This document shows, in pieces, positions 7,041-13,978 of a stretch of DNA of 33,875 nucleotides; within the stretch, counting starts at the first letter, position 1, and each line of letters opens with the position of its first letter. The notes under the pieces are model-generated. The model was not told the origin of the DNA and did not search any database. It worked only from the letters and a program-made list of their open reading frames with translations. Where the stretch lies: contig NZ_JAAKZX010000097.1 of assembly GCF_011045025.1 (NCBI RefSeq), positions 1 through 33,875 on the forward strand, given 5' to 3'. Source of the stretch: Streptomyces ureilyticus (GTDB lineage: Bacteria > Actinomycetota > Actinomycetes > Streptomycetales > Streptomycetaceae). Both the position numbers and the translations under genes were made by a program.

Positions 7041-8147
7041 GTGGCAGTTGTCGATGTATCCGAAGAGCTCAAGTCCCTCTCCGCGACCATGGAGTCGATC
7101 GAGGCCGTCCTGGACCTCGACAAGCTGAGGGCAGATATCGCCGTGCTCGAGGAGCAGGCGGCAGCGCCGTCCCTGTGGGATGACCCGGAAGCGGCGCAGA
7201 AGATCACCAGCAAGCTGAGCCACCTCCAGGCGGAGGTCCGCAAGGCGGAAGCCCTGCGCGGCCGGATCGACGATCTGGGCGTGCTCTTCGAGATGGCCGA
7301 GGAGGAGGACGACCCGGACACCCGCGCCGAGGCCGAGACGGAGCTCACTGCCGTCAGGAAGGCGTTGGACGAGATGGAGGTCCGGACGCTGCTGTCGGGG
7401 GAGTACGACTCCCGCGAGGCACTCGTCAACATCCGCGCGGAAGCCGGCGGCGTAGACGCCGCGGACTTCGCCGAGAAGCTCCAGCGCATGTACCTGCGCT
7501 GGGCCGAACAGCAGGGCTACAAGACCGAGGTCTACGAAACCTCGTACGCGGAAGAGGCCGGCATCAAGTCGACCACCTTCGCCGTCCAGGCGCCGTACGC
7601 CTACGGGACGTTGTCGGTGGAGCAGGGCACGCACCGGCTCGTAAGGATCTCGCCGTACGACAACCAGGGGCGCCGCCAGACCTCGTTCGCGGGCGTGGAG
7701 GTGCTGCCCGTCGTCGAGAAGACCGACCACGTCGAGATCGACGAGTCCGAGTTGCGGGTGGATGTGTACCGCTCGTCAGGGCCCGGCGGTCAGGGCGTCA
7801 ACACCACTGACTCCGCGGTGCGGTTGACTCACCTTCCCACCGGAATCGTCGTCTCCTGCCAGAACGAGCGGTCGCAGATCCAGAACAAGGCGACCGCCAT
7901 GAACGTACTGCAGGCGAAGTTGCTGGAGCGGCGCCGGCAGGAGGAGCAGGCCAAGATGGACGCCCTCAAGGGCGACGGCGGCAACTCCTGGGGAAACCAG
8001 ATGCGTTCGTACGTCCTGCACCCGTACCAGATGGTCAAGGATCTGCGCACGGAGCACGAAGTGGGCAACCCGGAGTCCGTCTTCAATGGCGAGATCGATG
8101 GCTTCCTGGAGGCCGGAATTCGCTGGCGCAAGCAGCAGGCGAAGTAA
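7041..8147 (+). CDS. prfB: Peptide chain release factor 2
   Basis: RF2 recognises UGA and UAA stop codons in the ribosomal A site and triggers peptidyl-tRNA hydrolysis. The 368-residue length is normal for the family. The catalytic GGQ loop is at 249-251 (SGPGGQGVNTTDSAV). The stop-codon reading loop reads S204-P205-Y206 instead of the usual SPF. GTG at 7041 is preceded by GGGGAG and gives MAVVDVSEELKSL, the expected RF2 start; the frame stays open upstream but that part is the repeat region. The early codons contain no in-frame UGA, so the autoregulatory +1 frameshift known from E. coli prfB is absent here. Confidence 0.95.
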   Translation: MAVVDVSEELKSLSATMESIEAVLDLDKLRADIAVLEEQAAAPSLWDDPEAAQKITSKLSHLQAEVRKAEALRGRIDDLGVLFEMAEEEDDPDTRAEAETELTAVRKALDEMEVRTLLSGEYDSREALVNIRAEAGGVDAADFAEKLQRMYLRWAEQQGYKTEVYETSYAEEAGIKSTTFAVQAPYAYGTLSVEQGTHRLVRISPYDNQGRRQTSFAGVEVLPVVEKTDHVEIDESELRVDVYRSSGPGGQGVNTTDSAVRLTHLPTGIVVSCQNERSQIQNKATAMNVLQAKLLERRRQEEQAKMDALKGDGGNSWGNQMRSYVLHPYQMVKDLRTEHEVGNPESVFNGEIDGFLEAGIRWRKQQAK

Positions 8148-8176
8148 GCGACTTCCGTAGACATAGTTTTGTCGAC

Positions 8177-8211
8177 AGGGCAACTGCCTCCTCACGGACG
8201 GCAGTTGCCCT
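8177..8211 (+). terminator. prfB terminator
   Basis: 12-bp perfect stem AGGGCAACTGCC / GGCAGTTGCCCT (8177-8188 and 8200-8211) followed by TTCTG, 29 bp after the prfB stop. Confidence 0.8.
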
Positions 8212-8451
8212 TTCTGCAGCCCAATGTGTGGGTTTTACGTCACACTCACATTGCGTCTCGGCCGTCATATGACCTTGATCTGGACATCACGGTCGCAACG
8301 ACCTTGACGATGCTTTGAAGAACAGGAAGGCTGACGCGCGGCATGCGTATCTCTGGGGCGCATGTGAACCGGGGGGCTTCGAGAGCGTCCCTGATGTCGT
8401 CGCCCCAGGCGCTGCTCCATTGACGATTAGCTATCTGGGGGTAGCAGGCAG
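8212..8451. promoter_or_regulatory. Intergenic leader of the LAETG protein gene
   Basis: No supportable gene. A 26-codon ATG frame at 8344 lacks coding character. The segment is relatively AT-rich at 8225-8320 and should hold the promoter of the downstream surface protein, but no unambiguous -35/-10 pair was identified. Confidence 0.35.
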
Positions 8452-9102
8452 ATGACCAAGAAGACGCGGATCCGTGTCGCGCGGGTGGCCGCCGGTGCGG
8501 TGATCGCCGCCGGCGCTTCGCTGACCGCCGCGGGTGCCGCTTCGGCCCTCGACGTCGGCGTCGAGGTGGGCGGTCTGAACGTCGGCGCCAGCGCCGACAA
8601 GGACGGTGTCAATGTCGGCCTCGGTGTCGAGGACCCGACGGAGGACCCGACCGAGGAACCGACGGACCCGCCCACGGACATTCCGACGGACATCCCGACG
8701 GACGAGCCGACCGACGAGCCCACGGACGAGCCGACGGACGAGCCCACCGAGGAGCCGACGGACGAGCCGACCGACGAGCCCACGGACGAGCCCACCGAGG
8801 ACCCGACCGACCCGGGTGACGACGACGGCGTCGGCGGTGGCGGCAACGACACCGACCCCGACGGCGGCGGCTCGCAGCCCGTCGAGCAGGGCGAGGGCAA
8901 GGAGAGCCTGACCGAGACCGGCAGCGGTACCGGCACGGGCGCGGACGCCTCCGCTCAGGGCACCGGTGGCGGCGGCGAGCTCGCCGAGACCGGCGCCGCC
9001 GAGACCACCTTCCTGCTGGTCGGTGCGGCCACGATGATCGCCGGCGGTATCGGCTTCCGCATGCTGCCGCGCCTCATGAACAACCGCGGCGCCGCCGCCT
9101 GA
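8452..9102 (+). CDS. Sortase-anchored LAETG surface protein with Asp/Glu-Pro-Thr repeats
   Basis: A 216-residue exported protein. Residues 1-36 are a signal peptide (basic start, Ala/Gly-rich core, ASA). A short domain (about 37-62) is followed by many tandem copies of DEPT/EEPT/DIPT (about 63-122), an acidic extended stalk, and a Gly/Asp/Ser-rich spacer. The C terminus has the sorting signal LAETG (177-181), a hydrophobic stretch (about 186-205) and an Arg-containing tail. Class E sortases of Streptomyces (SrtE1/SrtE2) recognise LAxTG, so covalent attachment to peptidoglycan is expected. A second sortase-like string, LTETG, occurs near residue 155 without a membrane segment after it. The repeats resemble a cell-wall spacer that displays a small N-terminal domain. 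The function of that domain is unknown. Confidence 0.85.
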   Translation: MTKKTRIRVARVAAGAVIAAGASLTAAGAASALDVGVEVGGLNVGASADKDGVNVGLGVEDPTEDPTEEPTDPPTDIPTDIPTDEPTDEPTDEPTDEPTEEPTDEPTDEPTDEPTEDPTDPGDDDGVGGGGNDTDPDGGGSQPVEQGEGKESLTETGSGTGTGADASAQGTGGGGELAETGAAETTFLLVGAATMIAGGIGFRMLPRLMNNRGAAA

Positions 9103-9164
9103 CGTCTGTCAGCGGCTGACCTGCCGTAGGCGGCCCGGTCTACCAGGTACCAGGTGTACGAACG

Positions 9165-9208
9165 CGAGAAGGGCCCGGAGTCCAGTCCAGGACTCCGGGC
9201 CCTTCTCG
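9165..9208. terminator. Bidirectional terminator, 19-bp perfect stem
   Basis: CGAGAAGGGCCCGGAGTCC (9165-9183) pairs perfectly with 9190-9208 around a 6-nt loop. It sits between two convergent genes (the LAETG protein on plus, the zinc-ribbon protein on minus). Confidence 0.8.
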
Positions 9209-9290
9209 TCGCACTCGTCGTACACGTAATGCCGCTTGCCGTATGTGCCGTACGAGCTGATATGTGCCGTACGAAATGCCTCGCCGCTCG

Positions 9291-9482
9291 CTACGCGGTC
9301 TGGTGTGCCAGCAGTGCCACGGCCGCGATCAGCACGGCCAGCAGTGCGATCAGCGCCATGGGGTTCAGGCCCGCGAACGGGCTCTCCTGCTGCAGCCGCT
9401 CCCTGTTGGCACGGCAGACGGGGCAGCGGCCTTCATTCACGGGCGCGGCACAGTTCGCGCACACCAACCGGTCGTACGTCAT
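9291..9482 (-). CDS. Small zinc-ribbon membrane protein, 63 aa
   Basis: Starts at ATG 9482 with GAGGG about 8 nt upstream, giving MTYDRLVCANCAAP. Two Cys pairs (CANC, then CPVC) form a probable zinc ribbon in residues 7-25, followed by a charged stretch and one membrane segment at about 41-60 (MALIALLAVLIAAVALLA). It is thus a tail-anchored zinc-ribbon microprotein facing the cytoplasm. It is divergent from ftsE. High GC3, a good ribosome site and the conserved layout support a real gene. The function is unknown. Confidence 0.75.
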   Translation of the reverse strand: MTYDRLVCANCAAPVNEGRCPVCRANRERLQQESPFAGLNPMALIALLAVLIAAVALLAHQTA

Positions 9483-9517
9483 GCGCTCGCCCTCCTTGCA
9501 CCGGTTCCACGTAGACA

Positions 9518-9551
9518 ACGCTCTCAACGCTCTCAGGAACGAGAACGTTCC
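9518..9551. promoter_or_regulatory. Tandem repeat and palindrome upstream of ftsE
   Basis: AACGCTCTC occurs twice in tandem (9518-9535), followed directly by the inverted repeat GGAACG-AGAA-CGTTCC (9536-9551). It lies between the divergent zinc-ribbon gene and ftsE, about 190 bp before the ftsE start, a plausible regulator site. Confidence 0.4.
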
Positions 9552-9740
9552 CCTCCACTGTGCCAGGTTCCCCGGATTTAGGCTCGTGTCCCCTTATCCT
9601 TCGCGGTCCCGGCGCATTCAAGCCCTTCCCATGTACGACAAAACGTGCAACCCTCGCGCAACCCCGACCGGCGACTGCAGCCGCCCACCGGGTTCGCGTA
9701 TGGTCACGCTCACCTACCCCCGCTGACTCGTGGTGCATCC

Positions 9741-10430
9741 GTGATCCGATTCGACAACGTCTCCAAGGTCTACCCAAAGCAGACCCGCCCCGCACTCAGG
9801 GATGTCTCCCTGGAGGTCGAGCGCGGCGAGTTCGTGTTCCTGGTGGGCTCCTCCGGCTCCGGAAAGTCCACCTTCCTGCGGCTGATCCTCCGTGAGGAGC
9901 GCACCAGCCACGGCCAGGTCCACGTCCTGGGCAAGGACCTCGCGCGCCTGTCCAACTGGAAAGTGCCGCACATGCGCCGCCAGTTGGGGACGGTGTTCCA
10001 GGACTTCCGGCTGCTGCCGAACAAGACGGTCGGCGAGAACGTCGCGTTCGCGCAGGAGGTCATCGGCAAGTCCCGCGGCGAGATCCGTAAATCCGTGCCC
10101 CAGGTGCTCGATCTCGTCGGGCTCGGCGGCAAGGAGGACCGGATGCCGGGCGAACTCTCCGGTGGTGAGCAGCAGCGCGTCGCCATCGCGCGCGCCTTCG
10201 TCAACCGGCCGAAACTGCTCATCGCCGACGAGCCGACCGGAAACCTCGACCCGCAGACGTCCGTCGGCATCATGAAGCTGCTCGACCGCATCAACCGGAC
10301 GGGCACCACCGTCCTGATGGCGACCCACGACCAGAACATCGTGGACCAGATGCGCAAGCGCGTCATCGAGCTGGAGCAGGGCCGCCTCGTCCGGGACCAG
10401 GCACGCGGCGTCTACGGCTACCAGCACTAA
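9741..10430 (+). CDS. ftsE: Cell division ATP-binding protein FtsE
   Basis: A 229-residue ABC ATPase, the usual FtsE length. Walker A is GSSGSGKST (36-44), the signature is LSGGEQQRVAIARA, Walker B is LLIADEPTG, and the switch His lies in MATHDQ. FtsE pairs with FtsX at the membrane and controls peptidoglycan hydrolases through ATP-driven conformational change rather than transport. The GTG at 9741 gives MIRFDNVSKVYP, the conserved start; the open frame upstream to 9645 has no coding support. Its ribosome site is weak. ftsX follows after 68 bp and is probably co-transcribed. Confidence 0.95.
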   Translation: MIRFDNVSKVYPKQTRPALRDVSLEVERGEFVFLVGSSGSGKSTFLRLILREERTSHGQVHVLGKDLARLSNWKVPHMRRQLGTVFQDFRLLPNKTVGENVAFAQEVIGKSRGEIRKSVPQVLDLVGLGGKEDRMPGELSGGEQQRVAIARAFVNRPKLLIADEPTGNLDPQTSVGIMKLLDRINRTGTTVLMATHDQNIVDQMRKRVIELEQGRLVRDQARGVYGYQH

Positions 10431-10498
10431 GGCCCTGTGCCGGAGCCCTGAACCGCCACCGCCCCCCAGCCGTCCATGGAAAGGCCTGAGTAGACGCC

Positions 10499-11416
10499 AT
10501 GCGCGCCCAGTTCGTCCTGTCGGAGATCGGCGTCGGTCTCCGCCGCAATCTGACGATGACCTTCGCGGTCATCGTCTCCGTGGCCCTCTCCCTCGCCCTG
10601 TTCGGCGGCTCGCTCCTGATGAGCGATCAGGTCAGCACGATGAAGGGCTACTGGTACGACAAGGTCAACGTCTCGATCTACCTCTGCAACAAGAGCGACG
10701 CGGAGTCCGACCCCAACTGCGCCAGGGGAGCGGTCACCACCGAGCAGAAGAAGCAGATCGAGAGCGACCTCGACAAGATGTCCGTCGTCGACACCGTCGC
10801 GCACGAGACGGCGGACCAGGCGTACAAGCACTACAAGGAGCAGTTCGGCGACTCCCCGCTGGCCAGCTCGCTCACGCCGGACCAGATGCAGGAGTCGTTC
10901 CGCGTCAAGCTGACGGAGCCGGAGAAGTACCAGGTCATCGCCACCGCCTTCGACGGCCGTGACGGTGTGCAGTCCGTGCAGGACCAGAAGAGCTACCTGG
11001 ACAACCTCTTCGAACTGCTCAACGGCATGAACTGGGCGGCCCGCGCGGTGATGGCGATGATGCTCGTCGTCGCGCTGATGCTGATCGTCAACACGGTGCG
11101 CGTCTCGGCGTTCAGCCGTCGCCGGGAGACCGGCATCATGCGTCTGGTGGGCGCCTCCGGCTTCTACATCCAGGCGCCGTTCATCATGGAGGCCGCCGTC
11201 GCCGGACTCATCGGCGGTGGTGTCGCCTGCGCCTTCCTGCTGATCGCCAGATACTTCATCATCGACCACGGTCTGGCCCTGTCCGAGAAGCTGAACCTCA
11301 TCAACTTCATCGGCTGGGACGCGGTCCTCACCAAGCTGCCGCTCATCCTCGCCACAAGTCTGCTGATGCCCGCGCTTGCCGCGTTCTTCGCGTTGCGCAA
11401 GTACCTGAAGGTGTGA
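10499..11416 (+). CDS. ftsX: Cell division protein FtsX
   Basis: A 305-residue integral membrane partner of FtsE. It has a membrane segment at about 20-42, an extracellular domain of roughly 130 residues (about 45-175) that in actinobacteria contacts wall hydrolases, then three further membrane segments (about 178-200, 222-245, 275-300) in the FtsX/MacB-like permease core (VNTVRVSAFSRRRETGIMRLVGAS). The start MRAQFVLSEIGVGLRRN is the conserved one. A short Cys-containing stretch (CNKSDAESDPNCARG) near residues 62-76 could form a disulfide in the extracellular domain. It is followed by a secreted S41 protease. Confidence 0.95.
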   Translation: MRAQFVLSEIGVGLRRNLTMTFAVIVSVALSLALFGGSLLMSDQVSTMKGYWYDKVNVSIYLCNKSDAESDPNCARGAVTTEQKKQIESDLDKMSVVDTVAHETADQAYKHYKEQFGDSPLASSLTPDQMQESFRVKLTEPEKYQVIATAFDGRDGVQSVQDQKSYLDNLFELLNGMNWAARAVMAMMLVVALMLIVNTVRVSAFSRRRETGIMRLVGASGFYIQAPFIMEAAVAGLIGGGVACAFLLIARYFIIDHGLALSEKLNLINFIGWDAVLTKLPLILATSLLMPALAAFFALRKYLKV

Positions 11417-11428
11417 CGCATGCCAATG

Positions 11429-11458
11429 GGGCCGTACTGCCAACGAGGCGTACGGCCC
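11429..11458 (+). terminator. Hairpin after ftsX
   Basis: 9-bp stem GGGCCGTAC / GTACGGCCC (11429-11437 and 11450-11458) with TTT following. It lies within the 67-bp gap before the protease gene. Confidence 0.6.
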
Positions 11459-11483
11459 TTTGCGTTGTCCTAGACTCACCGGC

Positions 11484-12668
11484 ATGTCCGGCCGCGACCT
11501 GTTCTGTCCGCCCCGCCGTATCCGCCGCGGGGCGGCCCTGACGTTGGTCTTCGCGAGCGTCCTCGCCACCGGTGCCGCGACCGGCTCTTTCGGCGCCTCC
11601 GACCAGAAATCGTCTTCCCAGGGGGCCCGTACGGCGACGGTCGGGTCCGCCGGCTCCGCGGGACGCCAGGAGGACGTCACCGACGCCGCCGCCGAGGCGA
11701 TGGCCGACGGCAAGTCGCCCGTGGAGGCGGCCGAGCGGGCTGTGAGCCGCAGCGGCGACCGCTGGGGCGCGGTGTACTCCCCGGGGGAGTACGAGGAGTT
11801 CGAGGAGGCCCTCGACGGCTTGTACACCGGCGTCGGCCTGGCCGCGCGGCGCGAGCGCGACGGACGTATCGCAGTGGCCCGCGTGCGGGACGGCTCGCCT
11901 GCGGACGCCGCCGGGATCCGCCAGGGCGACCGGCTGCGCAGCGTCGACGGCGAGCGCGTCGACGGCAGGCCGGTGACCGAGGTCGTCTCCTTACTCCGGG
12001 GCGACGCCACCGACGCCGCCGCCGGTACGGCCGTCTCCCTGGGCCTGGAACGCGGCACGCGCGCGTGGACCGAGACGGTGCGCCGGGCGCGGCTGTCCAC
12101 GGAGTCCGTGACGGTACGGGAACTCGCCGGCGACGTCACCGTGATCAAGGTCGCCGCCTTCACCAAGGGCTCCGGCGAACTCGTACGGGACGCCGTGACC
12201 AGGGCCCCCTCCGGCGCCCGGATCGTCCTCGACCTGCGCGGCAACTCCGGCGGCCTGGTCAGCGAGGCCGTCACCGCCGCCTCCGCCTTCCTCGACGGCG
12301 GCCTGGTGGCGACGTACGACGTACGCGGCGAGCAGCGCGCCCTGCACGCCGAGCCGGGCGGCGACACCTCCAGACCCCTGGTCGCGCTCGTCGACGGCGG
12401 CACGATGAGCGCGGCCGAGCTCCTCACGGGCGCCCTACAGGACCGCGGCCGCGCGCTCGTCGTGGGCTCCAGGACCTTCGGCAAGGGCTCGGTCCAGATG
12501 CCGAGCCGACTCGCGGACGGCTCCGTCGCCGAGCTGACCGTCGGGCACTACCGCACTCCCTTCGGGCGCACCGTCGACGGCAGCGGCATCAGCCCCGACC
12601 TCGAGGTCGAGGAAGGCGTGCTGGAACGGGCCGAGACCGTACTGAGCGGGCTCGGCGACCCCACGTAG
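11484..12668 (+). CDS. Secreted PDZ-containing S41 carboxyl-terminal processing protease
   Basis: A 394-residue protein with an N-terminal signal or anchor segment (about 15-36), a PDZ domain at about 112-180 (TGVGLAARRE, GIRQGDRLRSVDG) and an S41 protease core. The Ser/Lys dyad is visible as S309 (GGTMSAAE) and K334 (FGKGSVQ), the normal 25-residue spacing. Such proteases trim or degrade exported proteins and can control wall hydrolases. The ATG at 11484 is preferred over TTG 11460. There is no ribosome site, but TAGACT (11471-11476) lies 7 nt before the ATG, the pattern of a leaderless transcript. The gene contains a TTA leucine codon at 11991-11993 (residue 170), so its translation may need the bldA tRNA. 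Confidence 0.9.
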   Translation: MSGRDLFCPPRRIRRGAALTLVFASVLATGAATGSFGASDQKSSSQGARTATVGSAGSAGRQEDVTDAAAEAMADGKSPVEAAERAVSRSGDRWGAVYSPGEYEEFEEALDGLYTGVGLAARRERDGRIAVARVRDGSPADAAGIRQGDRLRSVDGERVDGRPVTEVVSLLRGDATDAAAGTAVSLGLERGTRAWTETVRRARLSTESVTVRELAGDVTVIKVAAFTKGSGELVRDAVTRAPSGARIVLDLRGNSGGLVSEAVTAASAFLDGGLVATYDVRGEQRALHAEPGGDTSRPLVALVDGGTMSAAELLTGALQDRGRALVVGSRTFGKGSVQMPSRLADGSVAELTVGHYRTPFGRTVDGSGISPDLEVEEGVLERAETVLSGLGDPT

Positions 12669-12759
12669 CCGACCGCGCACGGCCTTCGTGGCCGACGGGT
12701 CATGGCCTTGGTAATCGGCTTTCCCCGGGACCCCCCTCTAGTGCGAAAATGGCAGCACT

Positions 12760-13305
12760 ATGAGCAAGGGCATGTACGTACCGAAAGAGTCCCAGCCGAA
12801 GCAGGGCGGGGGAGCCTCCGGCAAGGCCAAGGACGGCAAGCGCAAGATCGTCGCGCAGAACAAGAAGGCGCGGCACGACTACGCGATCATCGACACCTAC
12901 GAGGCCGGGCTCGTACTCACCGGCACGGAGGTGAAGTCGCTGCGCCAGGGCCGCGCCTCGCTCGTCGACGGCTTCGTCCAGATCGACGGGAACGAGGCGT
13001 GGCTGCACAACGCCCACATCCCCGAGTACAGCCAGGGCAGCTGGACCAACCACTCCGCGCGCCGCAAGCGCAAGCTGCTCCTGCACCGCGAGGAGATCGA
13101 CAAGCTGGCGTCGAAGTCCGATGAGACGGGGCACACGATCGTGCCCCTCGTCCTGTACTTCAAGGACGGTCGCGCCAAGGCCGAGATCGCGCTCGCCCGG
13201 GGCAAGAAGGAGTACGACAAGCGGCAGACGCTGCGGGAGAAGCAGGACCGGCGGGAGTCGGACCGGGCGATCGCGGCGGCGAAGAGGAAGCAGCGGGGCG
13301 CCTAG
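12760..13305 (+). CDS. smpB: SsrA-binding protein SmpB
   Basis: SmpB binds the tRNA-like part of tmRNA and carries it into stalled ribosomes during trans-translation. The SmpB fold spans about 26-160 with typical strings NKKARHDY, EAGLVLTGTEVKSLRQG and LHNAHIPEY, followed by the basic C-terminal tail (REKQDRRESDRAIAAAKRKQR) that reads as decoding-centre helix. Residues 1-25 are a basic, Gly/Lys-rich extension common in actinobacteria. ATG 12760 is used; ATG 12772 (MYVPKESQP) is an alternative. Neither has a strong ribosome site. The ssrA gene follows directly downstream. Confidence 0.96.
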   Translation: MSKGMYVPKESQPKQGGGASGKAKDGKRKIVAQNKKARHDYAIIDTYEAGLVLTGTEVKSLRQGRASLVDGFVQIDGNEAWLHNAHIPEYSQGSWTNHSARRKRKLLLHREEIDKLASKSDETGHTIVPLVLYFKDGRAKAEIALARGKKEYDKRQTLREKQDRRESDRAIAAAKRKQRGA

Positions 13306-13439
13306 CAGACGGGTGGCGGGCGGGTGGCGCCCGGCCGTCGGGAATACGGTGGCATCGTCGCGCGTTGGTCACGTACGATGGCGTCAGCACCTCACCGAGG
13401 GTGCGTGGGTCGAAAGATCCGGCTTTGAAAAATGAACAT

Positions 13440-13828
13440 GGGGATGATCGGTTTCGACAGCGGCTGTCGAACCAGGGGAAGCGAGCCGAGGAAGCGGCAA
13501 TGATCTCGTTAACCATATGTCGCAACCAATAATCGCCAATTCCAAGAGCGATTCCCAGTCCTTCGCCCTCGCTGCCTAATAAGCAGTGAGTGAAGGACCC
13601 TTAATGGGTGTCAGCCCGGGGGTGTTCCCGACCCGGACCCTGGCATAATCTAGGGAACTAAACCATCGAGCCCGGTCACGGGGTTCGATGGGAAATCAAA
13701 CAGTGACTGAGCCCGTCGGAGACTTGTTCGCGTGATCTCCGGGGCTGAGAAAATCGCAGCGAACTGCGCTCGGAGAAGCCCTGATTCTGCACCGGTGGAC
13801 GCGGGTTCGATTCCCGCCATCTCCACTT
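13440..13828 (+). ncRNA. ssrA: Transfer-messenger RNA (tmRNA)
   Basis: The 5' end GGGGATG (13440-13446) pairs with CATCTCC (13818-13824), forming the tRNA-like acceptor. The T arm GCGGGTTCGATTCCCGC lies at 13801-13817. The conserved 5' string GATCGGTTTCGACAGCGG and pseudoknot-rich interior are present. The tag reading frame starts at GCC 13535 and ends at TAA TAA (13577-13582), encoding ANSKSDSQSFALAA after the initial tmRNA-borne Ala. The C-terminal ALAA is the usual Clp protease degron. CCA is not encoded after A13825. It rescues stalled ribosomes with SmpB. Confidence 0.97.
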
Positions 13829-13859
13829 TCCCATGTTTTCAATTGAACACAGCAGGCAC

Positions 13860-13887
13860 AGGCCCCGCTGCTCAGGCAGCGGGGCCT
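13860..13887 (+). terminator. ssrA terminator
   Basis: 12-bp perfect stem AGGCCCCGCTGC / GCAGCGGGGCCT (13860-13871, 13876-13887) around TCAG, followed by TTG. Confidence 0.85.
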
Positions 13888-13978
13888 TTGTCATGTCTAT
13901 CGGGCACACGACGCAAGACCGCGTTGTGGTGTCCGGGAACATATCCGGGGTCGATTCACGCTTCTACGGTCCCTCCTC

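Noticed and set aside
8344..8424. 26-codon frame before the LAETG gene
   Set aside because: No ribosome site and no coding bias; too short to support.
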